From positions 144,355,008 to 144,419,007 of the forward strand of contig JALIGW010000003.1 in assembly GCA_023053685.1 (NCBI GenBank): 64,000 nt of DNA, given 5' to 3'. This DNA comes from Diadophis punctatus similis. Taxonomy: Eukaryota > Chordata > Lepidosauria > Squamata > Dipsadidae. Position 1 is the stretch's first letter; every line of letters begins with the position of its first letter. Shown here one piece after another: positions 22,189 through 33,312 of this stretch. The translations under genes and the position numbers were made by a program. The notes beneath the pieces are model-generated. The model did no database searches and had not been told where the DNA came from. It worked only from the letters and a program-made list of their open reading frames with translations.

Positions 22189-22529
22189 CAGGGGTGGGTT
22201 CCACTTACCTTCACCAACAGTTCGCATCGCGACGTTTCACGCCCGCGCGTCCCCTCGTGCAATTTCGCTTCCGCGCATGCTCAGAAGCAAGAATCAGCCC
22301 AAAACACAGCTGAGGAGCTGATCAGCTGTGCTTTGGGTGAAGAAATAAAGGTCAGTATTAACCCGTGGGTGGGCGGGAGGGCACTTTTTCAAACAGTGGA
22401 AGGGGAAAAATTAGAACCCCCCCCCAAAAAAGATGGTGGTGCTCATGGACCAGTACCGACAGTGACATCCACCGGTGGGTCATTACCGGTTTGGGCGATC
22501 CGGTCCGAACCATGAGGAACCCACCCCTG
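22189..22529. mobile_element. hAT-type MITE nested in the TA-MITE (first insert)
   Basis: Ends CAGGGGTGGGTTCC and GGAACCCACCCCTG are perfect inverted repeats of 14 bp. Flanks gtgctaag (22181-22188) and gtgctaaa (22530-22537) match at 7 of 8. Interior carries the cgcgcatgctcagaagc motif. The open frames spanning it are not genes. Confidence 0.93.
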
Positions 22530-22766
22530 GTGCTAAAGTGAATTGTTGCAGTTGTTAAATTAGTAACACAGCTGTTAAGTGAATTCGGCTTCCCATGGAC
22601 TTTGCTTCTTAGAAGGTCGCAAAAGGGATCAAATGACCCCAGGACACTGCAACCGTCATAAATATGAACCAGTTGCCAAGCGTCCAAATTTTGATCACGT
22701 GACCACGGGGATGCTGCAACTGTCATAAGTACGAAAAAATGGTCATAAGTAACTTTCAGTGCCATT

Positions 22767-23049
22767 CAGAGGTGGGATTCAGCAGGTTCTGACCAGTTCT
22801 GGAGAACCGGTAGCGAAATTTTGAGTAGTTCAGAGAACCGATAAATACCATCTCTGACTGGCCCCGCCCCCATCTATTCTCTGCCTCCTGAGTCCCAGCT
22901 GACTGGGGATTTTGCAATAACCTTCCCCTAGAGTGGGGTGGGAATGGATATTTTACAGTATTCTTCCCCTGCCACGCCCACCAAGCCATGCCATGCCCAC
23001 CAAGCCACACCCACAGAACTGGTAGTAAAAAAATTGAATCCCACCACTG
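22767..23049. mobile_element. hAT-type MITE nested in the TA-MITE (second insert)
   Basis: Ends CAGAGGTGGGATTC and GAATCCCACCACTG (one mismatch). Direct flanks gtgccatt (22759-22766 and 23050-23057) are a perfect 8-bp target duplication. Interior has ccgcccccatctattctctg and ccaagccatgccatgccc-type repeats. Confidence 0.95.
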
Positions 23050-23314
23050 GTGCCATTGTAAATTCAACCAGTCACTAAACGAAAGGTTGTAGGTTGAGAA
23101 CTATCTGTAAGCCAGAAGGAGTCCAGGAAAGATGGCCAGAGACAGGACGCCCAGTACTCATGCAAAGCTCAACTCAGTTATTCCAAGGCAAATCACATAT
23201 CTAAAGTCAGACACGAGGGGGGGGGGAGTCTGGCTTATTTAAGAGGAGAAGGAGGGAAGGAGGGAGAGAGGAGAGAGAGAGAAAAAAGAATGATGATGGA
23301 CTGGAGGGACCTTT

Positions 23315-23998
23315 TGTGTTAACCTAATCTTGCGTAGCTTCTTCTCTGGCAATATTATACTGCTAACCAGAGCATACAAAACATTTGCCAGACCAATTCT
23401 CGAATACAGCTCACCTGTCTGGAACCGCACTGCATATCGGACATTAATACAATTGAGAGAGTCCAGAAATATTCCACAAGAAGAGTCCTCCACTCCTCTG
23501 CTCGCAACAGAACCTTATTCCACCAGACTTGATATTTTGGGCTTAGATAGCTTAGAGCTACATCGCCTTCAATCTGATCTAAATATAGTTCATAAAATCA
23601 TCTGCCACAATGTCCTACCTGTCAATGAATACTTCAGCTTCAACCGCAACAATACACACAATAGATTCAAACTCAATGTAAACCGCTCGAAACTCGACTG
23701 CAGAAAATACGACTTCAGCAACAGAGTGATCAATGCCTGGAATGCACTACCTGACTCTGTGGTTTCTTCCCAAACCCCAAAACGTTAACCTTAGACTGTC
23801 TACAGTCGACCTCACCCCATTCCTAAGAGGTCTGTAAGGGGCATGCATAAGCGTACCGTTGTGCCTACCGTCCCTGTCTTACTGTCCTATTGTCCAAATT
23901 TACCTGTACCTACTTTGCTTTTCTTTATGTTTATACCATACCTGCTAGCTTGTACATGTTTTGACAAATAAATAAATAAATAAATAAAATTAATAAAT
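23315..23998 (+). mobile_element. Non-LTR retrotransposon 3' end with ORF2 C-terminal remnant (CR1/L2 group)
   Basis: The open frame at 23330-23788 encodes RAYKTFARPILEYSSPVWN, the region just after the reverse-transcriptase domain of CR1/L2-type LINEs, then LGLDSLELHRLQSDLNIVHK and RVINAWNALPDSVVSS, typical for the ORF2 C-terminus (RxxNxWNxLPxxVV). A short frame disturbance around ESRNIPQEES shows decay. The 3' untranslated part runs to a tail of about six AAAT units at 23968-23992. No 5' domains are present: a truncated copy. Confidence 0.8.
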
Positions 23999-24285
23999 GA
24001 GGGAGATAAAAAATATGAAAAGAAAACCCATTTCCTCTGATCTTAATTAAAAAAACCAACCTCTACATTCTTTAAAATAAGATAGTTGGATCTTTATTCA
24101 GTGTTTTTCTTTCTACTGTGTGTGATTTTTATGTCCAATTCAAGGATTTTATTGCATGAGGCAATGCACAGGGCAATGTTTCTTTTCATCTCCTATATAG
24201 AAAATCACTGAGCTGGCACTTAATACTTACTTGAATAAAATGCTACCATCTCCCATTACACCTGAAGCAGCAAGTTAGTTTAGAG

Positions 24286-24350
24286 CAGTGTTTTTCAAAC
24301 TTGACAAGTTTCAGGCATGTGAATCCCAGGTTTTCCAGACAGCATTGGCA
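24286..24350. mobile_element. hAT-type MITE fragment (CAGTGTTTTTCAAACTTG)
   Basis: Starts CAGTGTTTTTCAAACTTGAC and continues gtttcaggcatgtgaatccc, a diverged relative of the CAGGGGTCTCCAAAC family. The second half is not recognisable. Confidence 0.4.
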
Positions 24351-24552
24351 AACTGGGGATATTAAAAAGGATGAGTTGAGGATTGCTAAATATGCACCCC
24401 CAATATATTCTGTCTGAACTGCCTAATGGTAGCCCTGGCCTTGGCAACTTAACAGTCTAATTCTGGTTTCTTGCAATTAGATATCCATAAGCATCTGGGG
24501 AAAGTGTATAATCTATATGAAATAATCCTATATAAAAATCTAAAGTGTACCT

Positions 24553-24762
24553 AAAGGAAAGGAAAGGAAAGGGAAGGGAAAGGGAAGGAAGGGAAGGGAA
24601 GGGAAGGGAAGGGAAGGGAAGGAGGAAGGAGGGATGGAAGGAGGAGGGAGGAAGGAAGGAAGGAGAGGAAGGAGGGAGGGAGGGGAGGAAGGAAGGAAGG
24701 AAGGAAGGAAGGAAGGAAGGAAGGAAGGAAGGAAGGAAGGAAGGAAGGAAGGAAGGAAGGAA
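24553..24762. repeat. (GGAAA)n/(GGAA)n purine tract
   Basis: A 210-bp polypurine run that passes from GGAAA through GGGAA units to pure GGAA. Open frames over it are repeats of Gly/Arg/Lys/Glu or Leu/Pro/Ser. Confidence 0.97.
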
Positions 24763-25256
24763 GAATTATCAGTTGCATTACCGTATTTTTCGGAATATAA
24801 ACGCACCGAAGTATAAGACGCACCTTAGTTGTGGGGGAGGGGAAAACAAGGAAAAAAGGCCTCTGCCCTCCAAGCAATTTGCCAAACAGCAAACAGCACA
24901 GATGATATACACTGTTTGCTGTGTATTTCTGTGCATGTGTGCTTGACTCATAGAAATAAGAAAGAATTGGAGAAATGTACATTATGCCAGAAAGTTTTCT
25001 TAAATGTAGTCACACTAACTCCTCCCAATTATTTAAATAGATCTACTCCAAGGTAAGTCAGGATTTAACTCTAATACTAAACAGGACACTGTTACATTTC
25101 AGACTATACTTGTACAGAGCTGTTAAAATTAATTAAAATTTCTGGAAGTGTACATTATTCTCTATTATTTAAAAGAAGATACAATAGCACTGGGCCTCTT
25201 CAGAGCAAGCATTTATTTTAAAAAGCTTCTTTATTTTGTTAAGTTGTCTAGATTTA

Positions 25257-25398
25257 CAGGATCTCCAACCTTGGCAACTTTAAGACTTGTGGACTTCAAC
25301 TCCCAGAATTCCACAGCCAGCAAAGCTACAAAGCTGGCTGTTGAATTCTGGGAGTTGAAGTCCACAAGTCTTAAAGTTGCCAAAGCTGGAGATCCCTG
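25257..25398. mobile_element. Palindromic hAT-type MITE
   Basis: Ends CAGGATCTCCAACCTTGGC and CCAAAGCTGGAGATCCCTG, with facing aactttaagacttgtggact arms that make nearly the whole 142 bp a hairpin. Flanking octamers are not clearly duplicated. Confidence 0.82.
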
Positions 25399-25638
25399 GC
25401 TCTAGAACAATAATATAAAGCAGTCTTTAAAAAGTAAGTCTAATAATTTGAACATTCTACAGACATTTAGTTATTCACCTTACCCCCTTTCCATCCAGTT
25501 CAGCAAACAATAAAATCTGCCTGTCTCTGCCAGCTATTTGCCTTTGTAGTTAGTTTAAAGTGACCAGATTTTTTTTTTTAAGCAGGACACCGACGGGGGG
25601 CGGGGCCGCCTGGACGCCGCAATTTGAGTTTTGCCCTC

Positions 25639-25650
25639 TGCGCATGCGCA
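25639..25650. promoter_or_regulatory. TGCGCATGCGCA palindrome (NRF1-type site)
   Basis: Perfect 12-bp palindrome equal to the vertebrate NRF1 consensus (YGCGCAYGCGCR). It lies in the TTAA element. Binding is an inference. Confidence 0.6.
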
Positions 25651-25656
25651 GAACGC

Positions 25657-25668
25657 TGCGCATGCGCA
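25657..25668. promoter_or_regulatory. TGCGCATGCGCA palindrome (second NRF1-type site)
   Basis: Second perfect copy, 18 bp from the first (start to start); together they sit within a larger hairpin (ttgccctctg ... cagagggcaa). Confidence 0.6.
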
Positions 25669-26884
25669 GAGGGCAAAAGACGGCTAATGTCGGCGTCCAG
25701 GTGGGGGGGGAGGTGGGAGGGCCTTTCCTCGCCTCCCGCCCCCCTTCGGGAGCCGGCAGTGGCTTGGGCTGGCTTGGGAAGGGAGCAGCCCCCAGCGTCT
25801 CTTGGCTCTCCTCTTCCCTCCCCCCCCCGCCCACCCGGGGGTTCCGCGCCACCCGCTGACCTCGCGCATGTCCTGCAGGCACTCAAGGACGGCCAGGTTG
25901 GGCCCAGCTGCAGGGGCAGCAGCAGCAGCACCAGCAGCAGCAGCAGGCCTCTCAGCTCAGGCCGGCGCTGGCTCAGCCGGCCGGGGCCGCCGCCGCAGCC
26001 TTCCCGCCGCCGGGGCAGCCGGGACTGGGGGCCAGCCGCAGGGGCAGCAGCAGCAGGCCTCTCAGCTCGGGCTGGCCGTGGGCGGCGTTGGCGGCGGGGG
26101 CGTCCCACGTTGACTCCTCCGGCGGCGGCTGGAAGCTGGCAGAAGAGCCGCCCACCGCCGACGCCGCCCACGGCCGGCCCGAGCTGAGAGGCCTGCTGCT
26201 GTGCTGCTGCTGCCCCTGCGGCTGGGCCCCCAGTCCCGGCTGCCCCGGCGGCGGGAAGCTGCGGCGGCGGCCCCGGCCGGCTGAGCCAGCGCCGGCCCGA
26301 GGGCCATCTTGGATGCGATTCCTTCGCTCGGGCCGCCCCCGCCCACTGCGATGCCGGCCGTTTCGAGAGGGCAGGGCTGCATCAGGGCGCCTCTTCACCG
26401 CCCTCCAGTGCATACCGGTGGCTTGTAGACCGCGAAGAGCCCTTGCAAAGCCGTGCCCCCGAAAGTTTAACTCCTCCCCCCCAATCTCGCACGCCGCCCT
26501 TTCAGGCCAATTTTTTGAAAGAATGCCCTAGTCGTGCATTCTTTCAAAAAATCGGGACTTTTTAGAGGACGGGCGGGACGCGGGACAAATCATTAAAAAG
26601 CGGGTCTGTCCCGCCAAAATCAGGACGTCTGGTCACCTTAAGTTAGTTTTCACTTCATTTTCCATGTGGCTAATCAGCTGTAGATCGGGGAAACTGCTAC
26701 TGACTTGCTTGGCTTTACAGGCTCTTCCCTCTTTCCTGCAAGCAGGTAAATTGATGGAAGACAGAGGCCAAAGGGTGGGGGTGGCTGGGTGGGTGGGGCT
26801 GCATTCGGTGTATAAGACGCACCCAAGTTTTCACCCTCTTTTTGGGGGTAAAAAGGTGCGTCTTATACTCCGAAAAATACGGTA

Positions 26885-27377
<493 letters not shown>

Positions 27378-27379
<2 letters not shown>

Positions 27380-28807
27380 ATTCAGATTGCATAAACTGTT
27401 GCTGCAACTCTTTGGACTTTATTGCTCCAATAGTATTATTGACTATTATTATTGGAATACCTTTCTTCAATGGGTTAACCAGGTGGCCCATTAACTAAGC
27501 AAGTCCTCCAGGAGGAACAAATCCAGTTTATTGATCTTGAAGTCCAAGCCCATATGTAATTCCAGACAAAAGGCCAAACAAATTTACAAGACCGTGCATT
27601 CCTACATTTTTTTTGGTCCTCAGGTATCTGTAAATACTGCAGTAATCAGAGGTTCTAGAATTCCAAGTGCCACCAAAGGGGATGACCTGAAGCCCGATGA
27701 TTAGATGGTGAAGGCATAGAGTAAGTAGCCCTGAGTGACAGCAACCACCCTGTGGTTTTCATGAAAATCAGCTCTAAGAAATAACCTCTGCTTTTTTGTT
27801 CTTTTCAAACCTATGGCATTAATGAGTATGAAGCTTCTTGTACATCAAGTCTTATTTATATCTTAGCAAAAGCGGAAAGTGAGGTATGATGTACAGTAAA
27901 GATTCAGTTCACAACAGCATCTCATTTTTCTTACTTCCTTGTGATTATTTGGATATTTCAGAAGCAGAATCTACTTTTACTGAGGGTTGGGTTTTTTTTT
28001 TTAACATTTAGGGGAGATTGGGTTGGGGGGAGCTGTAAATAAGGCTCACATGTTTAAAGCAGCACTTCCTCTAATAAATAATATTGTCTCTGTCCAGTCT
28101 GCAAATGTTTCTGAATGTTTATAGAAACATTTAAAAGAGCTGCATGCTGTACAATAACAAAATGGATATTATTTTTATAGCCAGCAGCGTACTATGGATA
28201 TTCTAGTAGCTAGCGGATACAAGGATCAAGGATCCAGCAGACTGGAGCGGGGGATAGCAACAGCTGCTACTGCAATGCAAGAGAGGAAAAAGGTCTACGT
28301 AATTAGATTTGCTTCTCTTTGGATAGCATGTGCATACTGAGAACACTTCATCTTAGTAGAGAGCTGTGGAAGAAGTATGGATTGGGCCGATGAGTTTCAC
28401 ATCAATTTTATACATGTTCCTTGTCAAGAATCATGAATGGATAAATTGTATGGGTGGGGCAACAAAATAAGATGGCTCCGTATATTTACTATATAACGCT
28501 TTTTCCACAGCTTAAAACAGAACAATAGACAAGAACTAATCACTAGGAGCTATCTCTCAGCAATGCTTAATTCATACTGATCCAAACAATTTTGTTTTGC
28601 AACAACCACCACGATCAGTACCATTCTAATATCCGACTGGTTTTTAAAAATTAGGCTGTGGTCTTTGGGTTTAGAACTTGGACTTCAGTCAAGACTAAAG
28701 AGTAACTATCTTCACAGAATGATGGACAACTATTCCACATTTCTGCAAGACTACCGCTAACAAGTAACACACCTATTTAGGAAGTGATATCCTGATCAAA
28801 CAGATTA
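27378..28807. other. Unique sequence, no gene seen
   Basis: AT-rich; no domain, splice context or repeat family that I recognise over about 1.4 kb. Confidence 0.45.
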
Positions 28808-28815
28808 ATCTAGCA

Positions 28816-28934
28816 CAGGGTGTGAAACTGGTGGCCTGCATCATGCGCAGCCATGCCCACCCTGGCTCTGCAAAGGCAAAAAAATTGCAACATGTCATGT
28901 GACGTCACGTGACGTGATAAGTTTGACACCCGTG
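28816..28934. mobile_element. Short hAT-type MITE (GTCAAACTC family)
   Basis: Ends CAGGGTGTGAAACT and AGTTTGACACCCGTG; direct flanks atctagca (28808-28815 and 28935-28942) are a perfect 8-bp target duplication. Interior has tcacgtgacgt repeats. Length 119 bp. Confidence 0.9.
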
Positions 28935-29460
28935 ATCTAGCACAACGTCTTATTCAGGCATCACAAGAAGGATTAGAACACACCTACTAAGAAATTGGGA
29001 AGTCAGTCTGATGACATCTATGCAGTCAACCGGATATCCTTGCTGTAGGATTAAACAGATATTCCCATCCGTGTGAGCTTAAATTTCTACCAGGGTTTGA
29101 GTTTCTATGGAAACTTCCCATACAAAGAAAGTAATGCAGATATCTCTGTTGAATGCATCTATGTCACTCCAAATTAGATGCCTCCAACATAACTATGGAA
29201 AGGTAAGGCTACTAATATAATTATTCTCCACTTTGTCCTAACTAAGAATCCAATAGCCCAATACCCACAAGACACTCAGCAATGTAGCTTCTGTAATCCT
29301 CATTAATATGTAACCTTTCCTTATAGTTGCCTACACTAAGCAATTCTAGAGAGAGATTGAAGAGTTATAAAACTTGCCTAACAAAAGCAGCCCTTTGTGA
29401 CGTGTTTCCATGGAGATCATCCTGACTATTGGCAAAGTGTGATTGTCTTGAGAATGGAGT

Positions 29461-29695
29461 TAGCAATAGCAATAGCACTTTACTTATATACCGCTTCATA
29501 GTGCTTTACAGCCCTCTCTAGCGTGGTTTACAGAGTTCAGCATATTGCCCCAACAATCTGGGTCCTCATTTTACCGACCTCGGAAGGATGGAAGGCTGAG
29601 TCAACCTTGAGCCTAGTGAGATTTGAACAGCCGAACTACTGAACTAGCAGTCAGCCTGCAGTCGCAGCATTTAACCACTGCACCACTTCAGTTCT
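29461..29695 (-). mobile_element. SINE with L2/MIR-like tail
   Basis: On the minus strand it runs from gaagtggtgcagtggttaaa (tRNA-like head, A-box region) through gttcaaatctcactagg (B-box-like) and aaggttgactcagccttcc to gtaaaatgaggacccag and ccgctt..agtgctattgct repeats. The copies at 31761-32004 and 33783-34014 are the same family on the plus strand. It is short, Pol III-type and noncoding. Confidence 0.85.
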
Positions 29696-30057
29696 TCAAT
29701 GCTACAAGGATAAATAGATCTGTGTTCTGGAATCTTCCTTGGTATTCATTCACCTTTTTGTATCCCAACCTATAAACACACAAGGCAGCAATATATGCCA
29801 ATTTCTACTAAAACAGTAATAACTAAACTAAACTAAATTAGTGTCCATAGGTTTCATATTTCCTAGATCTAATCTAACTCAATATTCTCTTATTAGGTGG
29901 GAAATCTGCCACTGTGCTATCTTCTACATTCAGATTGTTGGGTTGGTGTTTTTTTAATCTCATGTTTAATATTTATATGAGTACATATGTAAGTTGTGAT
30001 AAATTCTAATTTTAAAAGTGAGCCCAATGAAATATGCACTGATTCCTACTATTAGTC

Positions 30058-30157
30058 NNNNNNNNNNNNNNNNNNNNNNNNNNNNNNNNNNNNNNNNNNN
30101 NNNNNNNNNNNNNNNNNNNNNNNNNNNNNNNNNNNNNNNNNNNNNNNNNNNNNNNNN
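30058..30157. other. Assembly gap (100 N)
   Basis: Exactly 100 N, the usual placeholder for a gap of unknown length. The right border falls within a CR1 reverse-transcriptase sequence, so the missing piece likely contains more CR1. Confidence 0.98.
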
Positions 30158-30885
30158 GGAAAGTATGCAGTGGGGTACCCCAAGGTTTTATCTTAGGCCC
30201 AGTGCTCTTCAACGTCTTCATAAACAATTTTAGATGAGGGGACACAAGGGGAACTCATCAAATTTACAGATGACACCAAGCCAGGTGAAATAGCCAACTT
30301 TTTAGAAGATAGGCACAAGATCCAGAAAGATCTTGACAAACTGGAACAACAATGCTATATGATATCTTGGTAAGACTACACTTGGACTCTTCTGTCCTGT
30401 CCTGGTCACCATGATAGAAAAAAGATATTGAGACTCTGGAAAGAGTGCAGACAAGAGCAACAAAGACGATTAGAGGGCTGGAGGCTGAAACATATGATGA
30501 ACGGTTGCAGGAACTGAGTATGTCTAGTCTAACGAAGAAAAGGACTAGGGGTGACACGATAGCAGTGTTCCAATATTTGAGAGGCTGTCACAAAGAAGAG
30601 CAACCTATTCTCCAAAGCACTGAGGGAAAGACATGAAGTAATGGATGGAAACTTATCAAAGAGAGATCCAACCTAGAATGAAGGAGACATTTCCTGACAG
30701 TGAGAACAATTACTCAGTGGAATGGCTTGCCTTCAGAAGTTGTGGGTGCTCGAACACTGGAGGTTTTTAAGAAGGGCATTGGACAGCCATTTGTCCAGAA
30801 TGAGATAGGGTCTCCTGCTTGGGCAGGGGGTTGGAATAGAAGACTTCCAAGGTTGCTTCCAATTCTGTTAATCTGTAGTTTAATC
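30158..30885 (+). mobile_element. CR1 LINE 3' part with reverse-transcriptase remnant
   Basis: Directly after the gap, GVPQGFILGPVLFNVFINNF is encoded, the conserved motif 4 region of CR1 reverse transcriptase; about 75 bp later tttacagatgacaccaag corresponds to the F-x-DD catalytic box (FTDDTK in place of FADDTK, in a shifted frame). An internal deletion near 30370 then joins it to the C-terminal and 3' tail (gttgcaggaactgagtatg, ggttggaatagaagacttcc). Frameshifts and stops make it dead. Confidence 0.88.
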
Positions 30886-31180
30886 TGTAAACTACAGCAA
30901 TACCATGAAATAGAACAGAATAAGCACAAAATGTCAGGTGTGTGAAAGACCAAGTCCCCATGTGACAGTCCAATTAAACTGATTTATTGTTAAAAAGTCT
31001 ATGCACAAGAACTTTCTTGGCTAATGGTTAGCCTTTGCTTGGAGTTGGATAAGAATCAACATAATTCAAGTGGGGTTGGACTTAATCGGCTTGTGGCTAT
31101 GTAGGGTTTCTAGGCTGATCCCTCTTTTAACTCTGCCCCCAGTTCTACCACTCCTTCTCCTACATAAGAATACACTAGAT

Positions 31181-31547
31181 CAGGGGTGTCAAACTCAAGG
31201 CCCGGGGGCTGGATCTGACCCAAGGGGTGCTTAGACCTGCCCGTGGGGCCACCCTGGAAACAGTGAAGAACTGGCCCGCGAGGCCTCTGCCAGTGAAAAC
31301 AGAACTCAGGAGGGCTGCATGCGGCCCTCCCGAACTCCATTTTTGCTGGCAGAGGGTTGCAGTAGGCCATCGCAGCCGAAAACGGAACTTGGGAGCCTGT
31401 TTTCACTGGCAGAGCACTTGGGCCACCAGAGGCGCCCCCGATCTGAGTCGAGCTGGCCACACCCACCCTGGCCACACCCACTCCAGTCCCTCAAGGTCAA
31501 ACACAACTCTGATGTGGCCCTCAATGAAATCGAGTTTGACACCCCTG
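31181..31547. mobile_element. hAT-type MITE (CAGGGGTGTCAAACTC ends)
   Basis: Ends CAGGGGTGTCAAACTC and GAGTTTGACACCCCTG are perfect 16-bp inverted repeats. Direct flanks cactagat (31173-31180 and 31548-31555) are a perfect 8-bp duplication. The interior has several facing gaactc/gagttc and cagtgaaaac modules, hence spurious open frames. Confidence 0.95.
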
Positions 31548-31594
31548 CACTAGATGATGCCAGGTCTGAAGCAACTTATTGTTAACCTCATTCC

Positions 31595-31760
31595 CTAGAG
31601 GCCTTCCAGAACAAGCACTTTTTCAACCTCTTTCAGAAGAAGTCCTTCTTTGCTCTATGGTCAAGTGGTGTGAAAGGAAATATCCTGGTGCAAATACACC
31701 CTTCCACTGAATGCTTTGATAGGAAGGTGACTCAATATGGCCTCTCACAATGCATAGGCG
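31595..31760. mobile_element. L2-like LINE remnant (diverged)
   Basis: Sequence such as ccagaacaagcactttttcaacc and, after the SINE, catagagggctttacagggga (32040-32062) resembles the noncoding tail of L2/CR1-like LINEs, split by the SINE at 31761. Assignment is tentative. Confidence 0.35.
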
Positions 31761-32004
31761 GTGAGCCACAGTGGCACAATGGTTAGAATGCAGTACTGCA
31801 GGCTACTTCTGTTGACTTCCAGCTGCCTGCAATTTGGCAATCCGAACCTCACCAGGCTCAAGGTTGACTCAGCCTTCCATCCTTCCGAGATGGGTAAAAT
31901 GAGGACCCAGATTGTTGGGGGCTATATGCTGACTCTGTAAACCGCTTAGAGAGGGCTGTAAAGCACTGTGAAGCGGTATATAAGTCTAAGTGCTATTGCT
32001 ATAG
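31761..32004 (+). mobile_element. SINE with L2/MIR-like tail
   Basis: Starts at gtgagccacagtggcacaatggttagaa (tRNA-like head), includes caatccgaacctcaccagg (B-box-like) and ends in aagcggtatataagtctaag tgctattgct. Same family as 29461-29695. Confidence 0.87.
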
Positions 32005-32109
32005 GCAGCTTCTATTGTCAAAGATACCCAGGCCCCAAGTCATAGAGGGCTTTACAGGGGATAAGTAACCCTGAAAGATACCAAGAGTCAATGCAGCTCC
32101 ACAAAATGT

Positions 32110-33304
32110 CACAGAACGTATTTCACTCATTGTACAGATATCAGAAAGCAGAGTCAGTGAGCTACATGCTTGCATTGATTCTGCTTCTTTGCATATTCTT
32201 CACTGCCTGCTACACATCAGCTAAAGTGACTTTGAGGGACAGAATGGGGTTAACAGATGACGGACTGATTCTCTCTCTGACTAGTTATAATGCGAAAATC
32301 CTGCTGGTTGATCAACATTGCCAGTGTCTTTTACACCATGGTTCATAGTAGTTGAACCATGATTTCCTTGACAGAATAATGTACTGTCTACCTGTGATTG
32401 CATGTGTTGTGATTCAGCTCCTGTGATTCTCAGAGGGGAAAAAAAGACAGAGTACCCCCAAACCATTCCAGGGAGAGGGAAACTTTTCTGATTCCAGAAT
32501 GGAACTCTACAATTTTATCTGCCTCCCCATAAACTTCGCCAAGATGTCTTCCTAAATTCTTGCCCGGGACCATCTTCAGTAAGGCAAGTTTGCTCATTAT
32601 ATTTCTGCCATATTATTATTTCAGACATTTTTTTTCCCTGCTGCTCATATCACATTTCACCAAAGTTATATCCTAAAACAACGCCAAGAAACATAAACTG
32701 AAAAACAGAATAACATGTAAGAATAGGGCTGCAGACCATTATGATAACAGTCTATATATTTTTTAAAAAGGTGGCTGGGATGCATCTCAGTTTATGCCAT
32801 TGTAATTTTTTTTTGACCCTTTAAAATGCAGCAAGATTTCTGGTTTTCTTCCAGGAGACCAACCTGGCAATCTCCTTGGAAAAGATTACCACCTTGAACA
32901 CAATTATCTAACTGCATGAGTAGGCAACAGAGGTGAAAAATCTGCAACCTCTAGCTGTTGTTGATTTACTACTTTTTGAATCTGTCACTTTCAGTCAAGC
33001 CATCTGAGCTTGCTTGAATTTGGAGTTTAGCAACATCTGGAGGGCCATGTGCCTCACTCTTGTAAAGGTTTCAAGTCAATCAGTGTTGTTGTTTTTTAAC
33101 AAAACATTTAAATCCCCCACACTTTCTATTCACGTTGGAAAGTCAAAATGGCTTATAGAATCTAAAATGCAATGTACTTTTTAAAAAAAGCACAATCAAA
33201 GATTAGAACTGGTGTTAAAACTGTAACAGTTGCCAGACCTGGTGGATGAGAAATATTTTGGTTGCTCTTTATTCCTTTATTACAGTGATTTCTATGCTGT
33301 TTAA
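32110..33304. other. Unique sequence, no gene seen
   Basis: AT-rich; the open frame at 32091-32348 shows a hydrophobic stretch but no domain, start context or splice signals that convince me. Confidence 0.4.
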
Positions 33305-33312
33305 GTCTAACC

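Larger units (their letters stand above)
22093..23107. mobile_element. TA-MITE (CAGGTAGTCC family) interrupted by two hAT elements
   Basis: Left end taggtagtccttgac after TA at 22091-22092, right end gagaactatctg before TA at 23108-23109. Excluding the two inserts (22189-22529 and 22767-23049 plus one duplicated octamer each), the remaining sequence is about 375 bp and collinear with the reverse of the full copy at 41287-41661 (for example gtcgcaaaagggatca, ttttgatcacgtgacc). Confidence 0.9.
25559..26637. mobile_element. TTAA-flanked GC-rich DNA transposon (non-autonomous)
   Basis: Left end AGTGACCAGATTTTT after TTAA (25555-25558), right end ATCAGGACGTCTGGTCACC before TTAA (26638-26641); the outer 10 bases are inverted repeats with one mismatch. 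TTAA duplication points to the piggyBac or Kolobok superfamilies. The 1.08-kb interior is extremely GC-rich and contains a CAG/CTG-rich inverted repeat (arms about 25961-26095 and 26155-26296). Long open frames on both strands (up to 197 codons, Ala/Gly/Pro/Arg-rich) follow from GC content and the inverted symmetry and show no transposase motif. Confidence 0.8.
24781..26882. mobile_element. TA-flanked DNA transposon (CCGTATTTTTCGGAATATAA ends) with nested elements
   Basis: Left end CCGTATTTTTCGGAATATAA after TA (24779-24780) and right end TTATACTCCGAAAAATACGG before TA (26883-26884) are 20-bp inverted repeats with two mismatches; inside each lies a gacgcacc/ggtgcgtc copy. The 2.1-kb interval contains two separate younger insertions (25257-25398 and 25559-26637). 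The remaining ~880 bp show no transposase. The end sequence belongs to a widespread reptile Tc1/mariner-like family. Confidence 0.78.

Noticed and set aside
25578..26531. Open frames of up to 197 codons on both strands
   Set aside because: They lie in a GC-rich, inverted-repeat transposon; all six frames are open because stop codons are rare. No domain, only Ala/Gly/Pro/Arg-rich sequence.
29461..29695. Possible tRNA gene (A- and B-box-like motifs)
   Set aside because: The motifs belong to the head of a SINE; no cloverleaf can be formed and related copies occur at 31761 and 33783.
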